Positions 31,576 through 43,519 of a DNA stretch of 64,000 bases are shown piece by piece. Both the position numbers and the translations under genes were made by a program. Positions within the stretch are counted from its first letter, which is position 1. Each line of letters starts with the position of its first letter. Where the stretch lies: the NCBI GenBank assembly GCA_020465985.1, contig JAANYP010006337.1, positions 1-64,000 of the forward strand, in the 5' to 3' direction. The DNA comes from Centrapalus pauciflorus. Lineage: Eukaryota > Streptophyta > Magnoliopsida > Asterales > Asteraceae. The notes under the pieces are model-generated. The model searched no databases. It was not told the DNA's origin and worked only from the letters and a program-made list of their open reading frames with translations.

Positions 31576-33747
31576 TGTAACATCCTTAGATTTAAATTAT
31601 TGTATTTGAAATTATTAAGTTTAAATTTGTAATTTAAGTTGAATTATGAAAGTTGGTACGAAATTTGGACTGATTATAAAGTTGGTTGCATATTATGGAA
31701 ATTTAGAATTCTAAATTATTAAGTGAAATTAATTATTAAATTATTAAGGATAATAAATAAAAGATAGAATTCTTTTATTTTATAAAAAAATCAGTATTTA
31801 ATGGAACCGGATAAGTAAAAGTGTAAAATGTGCCAAAAGGTGAAAGTGGTGAATAAAAAGGGAATAAAAGACCAAATTTCCTTTCATTTCAACAAAACCT
31901 TTCTCTCACTAAAGCTCTCATTTCTCTCTTGGCTCTCTCTCTCTAAAATTCGAAGATCATCAAAACTTGGATTTTGAAGCTGAAAATCTGAAACAAGATT
32001 GCTAGGAAGGAATTATAACATCTGCAATCATCGAATTAAGGTAAATATCTCTTTAAATTTCGAATTTGGGAACATTTGGTTCGGTTTGTATATGAACCGA
32101 AAATTAGATTTTGAAGATTCGAACATGGATGCATGTGTTATATAGTTAAAGGTTTGTTTAAATCTAGTGTATATGAAGCTACATGTTAAATTTCAGCATC
32201 TGATTCAGCTTATAAGTATGATTTATGGATTTTAGTGTGTGTTTTAGTGTGTGTTCGATGGGTGTACAAAAGTGGATAAAAAGTGTTCAATTTGGTATAT
32301 AAAAGTGTTAATATTAGTGTTAAAAGTGTTGAAAATAGATGTATTTTAGTTGGTATAAGTTTTTTCATGTATTGAATTAGTACAAAAAAATGATGGGATT
32401 AAATCTGAAAATCTGACAAAAACTGCACAAGTTCGAATGGGGTCCGAATTCGGATCCGAGATGAACTCGGATCAGGTCCGAATTCGGATGAGGCCCGGAT
32501 TTCAGTATATTTAATATATCTTAATACTTCTAAGTGTTGTAATTTGGATGGGGGTCCGAATTCGGTTGGGGACCGAATTCGGATATGGTCCGAATTTGTC
32601 AAGGGATTCGAACATAGTTGGGTCCGAATTAGAATGTGGTCCGAAGTTGACGTAAAGTCCGAACTTGGTATGGTTCGAATTTAATTGGACCGAATTAGGA
32701 TTCATGTGGGATCCGAACAGGGGGTCCGAATTCGGGTGGGGTCCGAATTCGGACATGGATCCGAAATGTGGATCAATTATTGCAAAACTTATAAAATTAA
32801 GTTTTATGAAATTAAACAAGATATTGACACAATGTGTTGTTACAACTGACTTAACAGGTCCCTTGTGGTGTTGTTTAACCCACAGTGGGGTACTTTGTGA
32901 TCTGGTTGAAATCCCGAGGAGAAATAAAATTAACTGAAGTTTAATAACGCACCTACTGTGAGTACCTTTGATTTTAACATTGCTGCATATGCTTTATGTT
33001 TTGCTTTGCCTGCTGAGGCATGTTGTTTCATATTCGTTTGGCACTCTACTAACTTGCGTATATGTTGATGCAAATTCATACTTGTTGCATGTCCGTTCAT
33101 TTGTTGTGCATCCTTTTGATGGACCTGTGTGGTCGCATCTGTAATCTGATATTATTGTGCTATATGACCAAGAGTTTGACACCTCTATGGTCAGGATAGA
33201 CAGTAAGTCATCCCCGATGTAATGTCTGCCTCAGATGGTTGGTTTTCTTATGCCGAGTGTCAGCTCGAAGGAGCTGCGGCTCGGGTTTGCATACCTTGGG
33301 TACGTGTGGAGTATACGGTATGTGTTAACGCGGTTACTCTGGGTGGCATCATAAAGATTTGTAGAATGTGTAAAATCATATGGTATTCACTAAGCATTAG
33401 CTTACCCTTTCAGTTGTTACATTTTTACAGGAAAAGAGAAATCCGCGGCGGGACCGTCTAGCTAAGTCATCAGTTGAAGTGATTTGAAGTTGTCTACTTT
33501 TTATCTTGGTAACAAAATTACGGAATGTTGTTGTAATAAAATTTGGGATGATGTAATATTTTGAGTATGTAGACTTAGACGTGTAACCTATGTAGCACTG
33601 TAGGGTGTTTGACAAGCTTGTATTATTTTAATTTATGTATTTATGCTTCCGCACTTTAATTATGATATCAGATCATTATGAGTTTGTATGTTGGTGATTA
33701 ATCCTGGGTGTATTGTAATGATGGTTAATGTGGCAAAGGGTGTCATA
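31576..33747 (+). repeat. Tekay D 5' LTR
   Basis: TGTAACATCC to GGGTGTCATA; the last bases differ from TGTCACA of the 3' LTR. It contains the CCGAATTCGG array at 32430-32770. Confidence 0.93.
32430..32770. repeat. CCGAATTCGG palindrome array in LTR of D
   Basis: By eye six or more copies of the GTCCGAATTCGG type plus about ten half-copies (TCCGAA, TTCGAA) in 340 bases. Repeated in the 3' LTR at about 39410-39750 and, with other flanks, in G and H. Confidence 0.85.
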
Positions 33748-33752
33748 GTGTA

Positions 33753-33764
33753 TGGAATCAAAGC
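33753..33764 (+). other. degenerate primer binding site of Tekay D
   Basis: TGGAATCAAAGC at the expected place after the LTR, two changes from the iMet site TGGTATCAGAGC. Confidence 0.6.
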
Positions 33765-33965
33765 AGTAGTTTGAGATTCAAGTGTCCGTGAGGTCTTGGT
33801 CTCAAACATTAAGTGATGACTTGTAGTGATTTTAAGTAATGATCTGAACTAAGATAGGTTACGATCTAGTGATTATAGGGATTGACTATCATACGGGACA
33901 AATGGGTGGTGTCTTTAAATTAATGACATGTTACTAAACAAGTTATATGTTTCATATTTCAGAAC

Positions 33966-35798
33966 ATGTCTGGCGGAGGAATGACACCAGAAGAGACGAG
34001 AGAAATGATGCTAGCCATGATGGCTGAGCAAAATCGGATGATACAAGACCAGTTTCAGGCTCGAGATGAGGCCGAAGCTAAGCGAAGAGAAGATAAGAGA
34101 AAGAATAAGGAAAAGGAGGGGGGAAACAATGACGAGCAAGATGACAACACTGGGTCATCTAATAAGCCCAGGGGTTGTCGTTTCAACGACTTTAAGGGTA
34201 ATGGAGCATTCGAGTTTAATGGACTGGGTGATGCTGTTGCCGCTTTGGAATGGATAACAGCCACAGAACGGACATTTCGAATCAGCGATTGTGCTGAGAA
34301 GGATATGGTCCGGTTCGCTACTGCAATGTTCACCAAAGATGCAGTTATGTGGTGGAATTCGATGGTGAATGCCTTAACGATGGAGAAGGTTTCCGTAATG
34401 ACATGGGCTGAGTTTACTTAAATTTTCACTCAGCAATACTGCTCGGCCGATGAGCGCCGAAGACTTGAAGCTAAGTTCATGACGTTGATTCAGGGGACTA
34501 AGTCTGTGTCCTAGTATGCTGTAGAGTTCACAAGGCTAAGTTTGTTTGCGCCTCATCAAGTGGATACCGAGGAAAGGAAAGTGACCAGGTTTGAAGCTGG
34601 TCTTGATTTGGAAATCCGAAGGGTGATGAGCAATGTACGCTACACCACATTTGCTGGTCTACTGGAAGCCGCCAGAAATGTGGAACAGATTTTAAGTATG
34701 TCTGGATATGTGATGGGGTCCGCTGCTGCTTCAGTTAACCCAACTCAACTTCCACCACCGAAACGTCAACGCGAAGGAGGCTACTCTGGTTCTTCACGAT
34801 CATCGCAGTACTCGCCGCAACAGTCTTATCGTCGATAGTCTGGTTCTTCTGGTCGTGCTCGTGCTTACTCTATCAACACCGAGCCGCAGTATTGTAATAA
34901 GTGCCATCTGGAACACTTTGGCAAGTGTACTAATGGACGTGCTTGCTTTTGCTGCGGAGAGTTGGGCCACTTTTAGAATGAATGCCCACGGAAATCTGAT
35001 GCTTGCCATAAGTGTGGGGTATGGGGGCACTATAGTCGGAATTGTCGAAAGAATGCTCCAGCAGCTGCTGCTCCATCTTCAACCCGATCATCTGGAGGAT
35101 CTAGTGGTGGTTCAGTCAACCGCCGGAACCAACCACAAAGGGCACCGGCTCGTGCTTTTTAGATAACGACAGAAGAGGCTAGGGAAAACCCTGAGGTGGT
35201 TACAGGTACGTTCATAGTTATCTCTTTACCTGCACGAGTGCTGTTTGATTCTGGTGCCAATAGATCGTTTGTGTCTACTATGTTTGCCCAACAATCGTCT
35301 ATGCCTTTACCAAAGTTATCTGCTGTACTAGATATTGAAACTGCTAGTAATACTCTAGTCAAAGTAGATCATGTATACCGTAACTGCACCTTAGTGATTG
35401 AAGACGTAGTCTTCAATTTGGACTTGATTCCGATCGAGTTTTGTGAATTTGACGTGATTATCGGGATGGTTTGGTTGATAGAGAATGAAGCCCATATAGT
35501 TTGTAACAAGCGGATGATAAAGATAACTACTCCAGAGGGGCGTGAGATTTGTATTTATGGGGACAGGAGGAGTGGGGATCTGTGCTTATTGCCCATTGCA
35601 AAAGCCCGAAAGCTTGTTGCAAAGGGTTGTGACGCCTACCTGGCATATGCTATTGATGCCAAGGCTGAGAAGAAGACTTTGGCTGATGTGCCTATTGTTT
35701 CACAGTTCCCGGATGTGTTTCCGGATGACTTGTCTGGCGTTCCGCCTGAGAGACAAGTGGAATTTAGAATTCATTTGATCCTGGAGCTGCACCGGTAG
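33966..35798 (+). pseudogene. Tekay D Gag-protease, one frame with five stops
   Basis: Starts at the ATG at 33966 (MSGGGMTPEE). All of gag and protease lie in one frame, cut by TAA at about 34419, TAG at about 34512, TAG at 34836, TAG at about 34974 and TAG at 35160. The homologous codon in A for the last is CAG, and most others fit CAA or CAG, so they look like C-to-T changes. The Gag domain matches A; knuckles lie near 34890-35060 (CHKCGVWGHYSRNC is complete). The protease motif is LFDSGANRSF at about 35250, where A has DSGASHSF. A one-base loss near 35781 shifts the frame before RT. Confidence 0.9.
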
Positions 35799-35830
35799 CC
35801 CGATCTCCGTATCGCCTTGCTCCTACTGAA

Positions 35831-36552
35831 ATGAAAGAGATGATGACACAACTCCAGGAGTTGTTGGATAAGGGCTTCATTCGACCGAGTTCATCGCCGT
35901 GGGGAGCTCCGGTATTGTTTGTGAAGAAGAAAGATGGCACGATGAGGATGTGCATCGATTACCCGGAGCTGAATAAATTGACAATTAAGAACAAGTATTC
36001 GCTGCCACGGATAGACGACTTAATTGATCAACTACATGGGGCCAGCGTGTTCTCCAAGATTGACTTGAGGTCGGGGTACCATCAACTGAAGGTACGAGAA
36101 GATGATGTGCCTAAAACAGCATTCAGAACTCGGTATGGGCATTACGAGTTTCTGGTGATGCCTTTCGGGTTAACCAATGCCCCAGCTGATTTTATGGATT
36201 TAATGAACCGAGTTTGTAGATCGATGCTGACAAGTCGGTGATTGTGTTCATTGACGATATTCTGGTGTATTCAAAGTCTGAGGCTGAGCATGCTGAACAT
36301 TTAAGGGAACTGTTGGAGTTATTGAGAAAAGAGAAGTTGTATGCCAAATTCTCGAAGTGTGAATTTTGGTTACAACAAATTCACTTTCTTGGACACGTTA
36401 TCTAGGGAGCGGGGATTTCTGTAGATCCAGCTAAGGTAGAAGCGGTAAAGAATTGGGAGCCTCCTCGTTCAGCTACGGAAGTCAGGAGTTTCCTTGGGCT
36501 GGCGGGCTATTATAGGAGATTTATCAAGGATTTTTCAAAGATTGCAGTTCCT
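35831..36552 (+). pseudogene. Tekay D reverse transcriptase, frameshifted
   Basis: RT in the frame from 35831: KDGTMRMCIDY, then SKIDLRSGYHQL and PFGLTNAPADF. A one-base loss near 36233 (where MLDKS is expected) shifts the frame. The catalytic FIDDIL motif follows at about 36250 in the next frame, then a TAG at about 36402. The position equivalent to the intron-like insert of A (about 36375) is uninterrupted here. Confidence 0.88.
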
Positions 36553-38517
36553 TTGATTGCGTTAACAAAGAAGAATGCCTCTTTTGTTTGGGAAAACATG
36601 CAGCAAGAGGCGTTTGATGTTTTGAAGAGGACGTTAAGTGAAGCACCTATACTTGCCCTACCAGAGGGTAATGAGGACTTTGTTGTATACACAGATGCCT
36701 CGAGGTTGGGGCTTGGTGCGGTATTGATGCAACGTGGAAAAGTAATCGCGTATGCCTCGAGACAACTTAAGCAGCATGAAAAGAACTACTCAACTCATGA
36801 TCTTGAGTTGACAGCTGTCACATTTGCACTGAAACTGTGGAGACACTATCTCTATGGAACTAAGTGTCAGTTATACACGGATCATAAGAGCCTGAAGTAC
36901 ATCTTCAACCAGAAAGAACTTAACATGAGGCAGAGACGTTCGATAGAACTAATAAAGGATTATGACTGTGAGATCCTTTACCATCCTGGAAAGGCTAACG
37001 TGGTAGCCGATGCTTTGAGTCGAAAAGCATATGCTAAGGATTGCTGTTACATGATGACGTCCACGATGTTAACTTCCACAATTATAAATGATGTCAAGGC
37101 CACTCAAGAGGAAGCCTTGAAAGACGAAAATGTTGGTGCCGAGGATATAAGAGTACAAATAAAGAATATGGAAACGAGCGAGTCGGGATTGAAAGGAATT
37201 TACGGAAGGATCTGGGTGCCGAAGTATGGTGGTATGAGAAAAGTGATAATAGAAGAAGCTCATCAATCGAAATATTCTGTACACCCCGGGAGCACAAAGA
37301 TGTACAATGAATTAAAAGCAGACTTTTGGTGGCCCGAATTGAACAGAGATATAGGCCAGTATGTGGAAAGATGCAGAACTTGTCGGTTAGTGAAAGCCGA
37401 ACACCAGCAGCCTTATGGTAGTTTGCAACCGCTTCCCATTCCGGAATGGAAGTGGGAGCATATCACTATGGACTTTGTCACAAAGCTGCCGAAAACTAGG
37501 CGTCAACACGATGCAATTTGGGTGATAGTTGATCGGTTAACTAAGTCCGCACAATTTATACCGATTCGGGAAACCTATTCATTGAAGAAGTTGGCTCACA
37601 TTTACATGGACGAGATCGTTGCCAGACACGGGGTACCAAAGTCTATTGTATCGGACCGGGACAGCCGATTTACTTCAAATTTCTGGTCGGCATTACAAGA
37701 AGGGTTAGGAACGAGGATTGCTATGAGTACCGCCTACCGTCCGCAAACTGATGGTCAAAGTGAAAGGACCATCCTAACGCTTGAAGATATGATGCAGTCG
37801 TGCATATTGGATCTCGGTGGCAATTGGGACGATCATTTGCCACTGATAGAATTCTCGTATAATAACAGTTACCATGCAACTATAAAGAAAGCACCGTTTG
37901 AAGCTTTATATGGGAGAAGGTGTAGGACTCCTACGTGTTGGAGGGAAACCGGAGAGACACCGATTGCTGGGCCGACATTATTGCAGGAAACGAATGAGAA
38001 GATTCAGTTGGTGAGACAGAATATGAAAGCGGCTCAGGATCGTCAGAAGAGTTATTACGACAGGAGGCACAAACCAATCAGTTTTGATGTGAATGATTGG
38101 GTTTATTTGAAGGTGTCACCTATGAGAGGTGTTACACGTTTTGTGAAGAGAGGAAAATTGGCTCCGAGATTCGTCGGACCATTCAGGATTACTGAGAAAG
38201 TAGGAAATCAGTCATATCGGTTGGAGTTGCCGGAAGAAATGTCGGGCATACACCCGGTGTTCCATGTGGGGAACCTTAGAAAGTCGTTCACAACAGAAAA
38301 CGAAGATTGGGCTGATCACACTGAATTGCAGATTGATGAAAGGCTCCGGTATGTTAAAGAGCCGGAGTGTGATGTAGATACTAAAGTAAAGAAATTGAGA
38401 AGCAAAGAAATTGAAATGGTGCTTGTACGTTGGAAGCATCACAAAGGATCCAATCATACGTTGGAGCCTAAGTCTGAAATGTTGAAGAAGTATCCGCAAC
38501 TGTTTGAAGACAAGTAA
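36553..38517 (+). CDS. Tekay D RNase H, integrase and chromodomain tail, 654 codons intact
   Basis: An open frame to the natural stop at 38517. RNase H: YTDAS at residues 46-50, YTDH at 108-111, ADALSRK at 152-158. Integrase zinc region: His 237, His 244, Cys 274, Cys 277. Catalytic triad: Asp 307, Asp 368 and Glu 404, the last two 36 residues apart, as normal. The GPF/Y-type module follows (LAPRFVGPFRI), and the last 60 residues form the chromodomain-like tail with VRWKHHKG, believed in this lineage to help guide insertion into heterochromatin. The true polyprotein starts far upstream; 36553 is only the first ATG after the last break. Confidence 0.92.
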   Translation: MIALTKKNASFVWENMQQEAFDVLKRTLSEAPILALPEGNEDFVVYTDASRLGLGAVLMQRGKVIAYASRQLKQHEKNYSTHDLELTAVTFALKLWRHYLYGTKCQLYTDHKSLKYIFNQKELNMRQRRSIELIKDYDCEILYHPGKANVVADALSRKAYAKDCCYMMTSTMLTSTIINDVKATQEEALKDENVGAEDIRVQIKNMETSESGLKGIYGRIWVPKYGGMRKVIIEEAHQSKYSVHPGSTKMYNELKADFWWPELNRDIGQYVERCRTCRLVKAEHQQPYGSLQPLPIPEWKWEHITMDFVTKLPKTRRQHDAIWVIVDRLTKSAQFIPIRETYSLKKLAHIYMDEIVARHGVPKSIVSDRDSRFTSNFWSALQEGLGTRIAMSTAYRPQTDGQSERTILTLEDMMQSCILDLGGNWDDHLPLIEFSYNNSYHATIKKAPFEALYGRRCRTPTCWRETGETPIAGPTLLQETNEKIQLVRQNMKAAQDRQKSYYDRRHKPISFDVNDWVYLKVSPMRGVTRFVKRGKLAPRFVGPFRITEKVGNQSYRLELPEEMSGIHPVFHVGNLRKSFTTENEDWADHTELQIDERLRYVKEPECDVDTKVKKLRSKEIEMVLVRWKHHKGSNHTLEPKSEMLKKYPQLFEDK

Positions 38518-38554
38518 CTTCGAGGACGAAGTTTGAGCGTGGTGGAGCCCATGC

Positions 38555-40725
38555 TGTAACATCCTTAGATTTAAATTATTGTATTTGAAATTATTAATTT
38601 TAAATTTGTAATTTAAGTTGAATTATGAAAGTTGGTACGAAATTTGGACTGATTATAAAGTTGGTTGCATATTATGGAAATTTAGAATTCTAAATTATTA
38701 AGTGAAAATAATTATTAAATTATTAAGGATAATAAATAAAAGATAGAATTCTTTTATTTTATAAAAAATCAGTATTTAATGGAACCGGATAAGTAGAATG
38801 GTAAAATGTGCCAAAAGGTGAAAGTGGTGAATAAAAAGGGAATAAAAGACCAAATTTCCTTTCATTTCAACAAAACCTTTCTCTCACTAAAGCTCTCATT
38901 TCTCTCTTGGCTCTCTCTCTCTAAAATTCGAAGATCATCGAAACTTGGATTTTGAAGCTGAAAATCTGAAACAAGATTGCAAGGAAGGAATTATAACATC
39001 TGCAATCATCGAATTAAGGTAAATATCTCTTTAAATTTCGAATTTGGGAACATTTGGTTCGGTTTTTATATGAACCGAAAATTAAATTTTGGAGATTCAA
39101 ACATGGATGCATGTGTTATATAGTTAAAGATTTGTTTAAAACTAGTGTATATGAAGCTACATGTTAAATTTCAGCTTCTGATTCAGCTTATAAGTATGAT
39201 TTATGGATTTTAGTGTGTGTTTTAGTGTGTGTTCGATGGGTGTACAAAAGTGGATAAAAAGTGTTCAATTTGGTATATAAAAGTGTTAATATTAGTGTTA
39301 AAAGAGTTGAAAATAGATGTATTTTAGTTGGTATAAGTTATTTCATGTATTGAATTAGTACAAAAAAATGATGGGATTAAATGTGAAAATCTGACAAAAA
39401 CTGCACAAGTTCGAATGGGGTCCGAATTCGGATCCGAGATGAACTCGGATCAGGTCCAAATTCGGATGAGGCTCGGATTTCAGGATATTCAATATATCAA
39501 AATATTTCTAAGTGTTGGAATTTGGATGGGGGTCCGAATTCGGTTGGGGACCGAATTCGGATATGGTGCGAATTTGTCAAGGGATTCGAACATAGTTGGG
39601 TCCGAATTAGAATGTGGTCCGAAGTTGACGTAAAGTCCGAACTTGGTATGGTTCGAATTTAATGGGACCGAATTAGGATTCATGTGGGATCCGAACAGGG
39701 GGTCCGAATTCGGGTGGGGTCCGAATTCGGACATGGATCCGAAATGTGGATCAATTATTGCAAAACTTATAAAATTAAGTTTTATGAAATTAAACAAGAT
39801 ATTGACACAATGTGTTGTTACAACTGACTTAACAGGTCCCTTGTGGTGTAGTTTAACCCACACTGGGGTACTTTGTGATCCGGTTGAAATCCCGAGGAGA
39901 AATAAAATTAACTGAAGTTTAATAACGCACCCACTGTGAGTACCTTTGATTTTAACATTGCTGCATCTGCTTTATGTTTTGCTTTGCCTGCTGAGGCATG
40001 TTGTTTCATATTCGTTTGGCACTCTACTAACTTGCGTATATGTTGATGCACATTCATACTTGTTGCATGTCCGTTCATTTGTTGTGCATCCTTTTGATGG
40101 ACCTGTGTGGTCGCATCTGTAATCTGATGTTACTGTGCTATATGACCAAGAGTTTGACACCTCTGTGGTCAGGATAGACAGTAAGTCATCCCCGATGTAA
40201 TGTCTGCCTCAGATGGTTGGTTTTCTTATGCCGAGTGTCAGCTCGAAGGAGCTGCGGCTCGGGTTTGCGTACCTTGGGTACGTGTGGAGTATACGGTATG
40301 TGTTACCGCGATTACTCTGGGTGGCATCATAAAGATTTGTAGAATGTGTAAAATCATATGGTATTCACTAAGCATTAGCTTACCCTTTCAGTTGTTACAT
40401 TTTTACAGGAGAAGGGAAATCCGCGGCGGGACCGTCTGGCTAAGTCATCAGTTGAAGTGATTTGAAGTTGTCTACTTTTTATCTTGGTAACAAAATTACG
40501 GAATGTTGTTGTTATAAAATTTGGGATGATGTAATATTTTGAGTATGTAGACTTAGACGTGTAACCTATGTAGCACTGTAGGGTGTTTGACAAGCTTGTA
40601 TAATTTTAATTTATGTATTTATGCTTCCGCACTTTAATTATGATATCAGATCATTATGAGTTTGTATGTTGGTGATTAATCCTGGGTGTATTGTAATGAT
40701 GGTTAATGTGGCAAAGGGTGTCACA
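38555..40725 (+). repeat. Tekay D 3' LTR
   Basis: 2171 bases, TGTAACATCC to GTGTCACA, followed by CCAAT (40726-40730). Confidence 0.94.
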
Positions 40726-40730
40726 CCAAT

Positions 40731-41454
40731 GCACCCCTATGCGCTTGACAATCTGCAAATTTTCTCTTGTCGATCACAGCAACACTTTGAATTTCTGGTA
40801 ATTGCGGCAGATTTGGCAATAAATGTAGGATCAGCATCATCACGAACATAGGATACATCAAAAATCTTTCTCTTGCTGGAGCTGTTATTTGGTGAACAAA
40901 CTCAGCAAAGAACATTTCAGAATAACTAAACCTCTGGTTGTAGAGCAACGCAATCATCGCCGATTGTATCTTTGACACGATGTAATCAAAACCGGCTTTC
41001 TTCGGAGCGAAGCACCCCATGAAGACATGTGCTAAATATCTCCATTGCCCAATCAAACCGCTCTTCATATATGATGCCTTTGCCACATCAAGGCTATATA
41101 CCCCATTCCTAAGAACGCAGCTTGCCTAACTTCCAACGAAAAGTCTATTGGCCCAGCTTCCTGCTCTGCAGACCCCAACTGCAAGACCCGGCGCAATACA
41201 TCTGCTGAGAACACAAGGGGCTGCCCGGCTATTCTGGTCCTTAACACTGTCGGAGTGACTGTGCAGTCGACCTGCAGATGATCCCAAAATTGCCTAACAT
41301 AAGGCAGCACTATCTGGACATTATGCGAAAGGGCATAAGAAACCCTTGAAGCAGCCAAAAAATCCACCATCTGGCGGAATGCCTGAGCTTCAAGCAGCTC
41401 ACGGTCTGGAGACATGACCATATTTTGTTTTTGGATAAACACTCTATCCGCCAT
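40731..41454 (-). pseudogene. Copia C post-pol ORF, N-terminal part
   Basis: Starts at the ATG at 41454 (MADRVFIQ). It shares a plan with the B ORF: VRQFWDH near residue 55, then a WRYLAHVFMGC and KAGFDYIVSKIQSAM block, FSYSEMFF, and RFLMYPMF. A frameshift near 41080 and the insertion of Tekay D at 40730 break it. The ATG follows directly on a good splice acceptor (41457), suggesting expression from a spliced RNA. Function unknown. Confidence 0.75.
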
Positions 41455-41456
41455 AT

Positions 41457-41484
41457 CTGCACAATAAAGTATACAATATATTAG
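41457..41484 (-). promoter_or_regulatory. splice-acceptor-like site before post-pol ORF of Copia C
   Basis: In sense CTAAT (41480-41484), then a T-rich stretch and TTGTGCAG ending at 41457, three bases before the ATG at 41454. Branch-to-AG spacing of about 25 is normal for plants. Confidence 0.45.
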
Positions 41485-41520
41485 AATAAACAAAATAAAA
41501 ATAAACTTGTTTAAATTCAA

Positions 41521-42323
41521 ATTTGTTTTATTTTGAACTTATGTAAGTTCAAGATCCAATACATATGAATTTCTACAAGTTTGATTTTAAATTTTGATAA
41601 ATATTTCAACTTTAATGGCAAATTCGAATAACATATTCGAATTACCCTTTATTCGAGTTTATTGGTTTGTTCGAGTTTAGTGACAAACTCGAAGCCAGGA
41701 ACAAACTCGAAGTGTCGGTATTTTAAGATCAAAACTCCAAGATTTAAACGATTTTAGACTTAGAAAATCACGTTCATTAGTCCTAATAGGTTCTAATCGA
41801 AGATATTTGTCACTTATTTGAAGTTTCACCGGTTCAAACTTTGTTATTTTGAATTACAAAGTTCACACCATTAAAACCTCAAAATCGGTCGATTTTGGCT
41901 CAAATTGAGTCTAAAACATCCTAAATCTTGTACAATGATGTTGATTATACCTAGATTTGGTAGTATTCTCGAAATCGCTCATGATAAACTCGAATCACTA
42001 AATTCGAATGTAGGTGAATAATGAATGTTCATTGTTGACCTATTTATACTACCTACTTTTCAATTTGTCTGCAAATTCGAATTTACTGCCAAATTCGAAT
42101 GTACATTCGACTTTGGCTTAAATTCGAGATTTAATCTGAAAATTTTGAAAACTTTGAAAATCTTTGAATTAAATTCAACTTTTTCAACTTTTCCAACGTT
42201 TTCGTGTAACGGAACAAACTATGCAGAATTCATTTACAGTAAGCACAAGATTTTCACATAGTGTTTATTTGTTCAACTAAGAATGCATCCTCAGTAACTT
42301 TGACCCTTTTTCCTAAAAAATAA

Positions 42324-42354
<31 letters not shown>

Positions 42355-43519
42355 TAAAATTAAACTAAAATAAAATAAAAAAATTTTAAACTAAAAAAAT
42401 TTTAAACAAAATTTAGACTTAAACTAATCTACACTATTTTTAAAGATACAGTCTAAACTTAATACTAACAGAATACTTTTGGTGAGTATAGTCAAAGAAA
42501 GGTTCAATAAGATAGCGGTGTCAAATACGCACTTTCAGTATCTTATTTTCACACTTAGAAATTTTTGATTTTTTTTATTGTTTGTCGTGACACACATTTC
42601 TAGATGATTGTTGGTATTATTTTCCCTTTAAACATGTTACACTTCGGAATATCCCTTGGCCTTTTCATTTATCAAGAAATTACCTTACGTGACTCATACA
42701 TAGACATACGTTTATGATCAAGGCATACACACAATGATTATAACTTTTCGGTATTGCAAACTTTCTTTAAAAGGCAAACGTCGGACACAGGTCTGTATTT
42801 ACATACAACAAAGTGTCTTAGATTGTCTTAAAGTTTATTTTTAAAGCTAGCAAGACAGCGGTGACAGGTCTGTACCGACGTACTATAAAGCGACTTATCT
42901 TGCTAACTCGAGTCAAACCAGAGGCAACAGGTCTGTACTTACGTACAACAGAGTTACTTGATTTGACTCTCAACTCAGTATCATGATTTTTCTATTCTTT
43001 CCATTTCTTTAAGATGTATCTGATGTTGCTATACATCCCCAGAAAGTTTGCATATCTCATTTAGAATCAATGTCTGTATGTCTCTAACATAAAAATTAAG
43101 ACCGTTTGGTCATACATCTAGGTTAGTGAGACGTCTGACTTTTTCTTGAATATTTTATTAGCCTTGAGACTCCCTATATGTATTATGCCTACCAACATAT
43201 CAAAGTAGATAATGTATAACACTTAGAATTTTAGGTGCATTATGTGTGAAAGCTTAACACTTAGAGATTGTAAAGACTGTGCTAATTTTCGTCACTTTGA
43301 ACCTATGTATCTAAGACTGAACTCATTTTCTGATATTCTCTTTTTTTTGAACTTTTTATGGTTTTCTCTCTTTTTTTTTTGTTTTTCATAAATACGAGTA
43401 AGAAAATAAAATAACTTACTAACTTACTATAAAATGAAAATATCCTAAGCTACTGAACTTACTATAAAAAGAAAGAAACGCAACTACTATAAAAGGAAAT
43501 AAACTCTACTAAGGTCAAC
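41521..43519 (-). other. Copia C non-coding region between pol and post-pol ORF
   Basis: 2 kb without a credible ORF. It holds TTCGAA/CTCGAA sites at 41620-41720 and 42000-42130, an AAAAT run (42316-42400), three stem-loops (42765-42969) and AT-rich sequence with a T run near 43350-43385. I see no clear purine tract. Confidence 0.7.
42765..42969 (-). other. three consecutive stem-loops with a shared loop motif
   Basis: Each unit has 8-base arms and a loop containing ACAGGTCTGTA followed a few bases later by ACRTAC or ACGTAC. Arms: 42765-42772 with 42839-42846, 42848-42855 with 42898-42905, and 42910-42917 with 42962-42969. The arm sequences differ between units while pairing is kept. Function unknown. 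Confidence 0.6.

Larger units (their letters stand above)
31576..40725 (+). mobile_element. Tekay D: complete chromovirus
   Basis: 9.15 kb Ty3/Gypsy element, plus strand, with a clean CCAAT duplication. LTRs 31576-33747 and 38555-40725 differ at about 45 positions by eye (about 98 percent identical). Order: LTR, imperfect primer site, gag, protease, RT, RNase H, integrase with chromodomain-like tail, purine tract, LTR. It is inserted in the post-pol ORF of Copia C and is therefore younger than C. The 3' half of pol is intact; gag and RT carry stops and two frameshifts. Confidence 0.95.

Noticed and set aside
32399..32937. Overlapping ORFs with repeated Ile-Arg and Phe-Gly-Pro motifs in the Tekay D LTR (again at 39415-39915, and in G and H)
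   Set aside because: They are readings of the CCGAATTCGG array in several frames, not genes.
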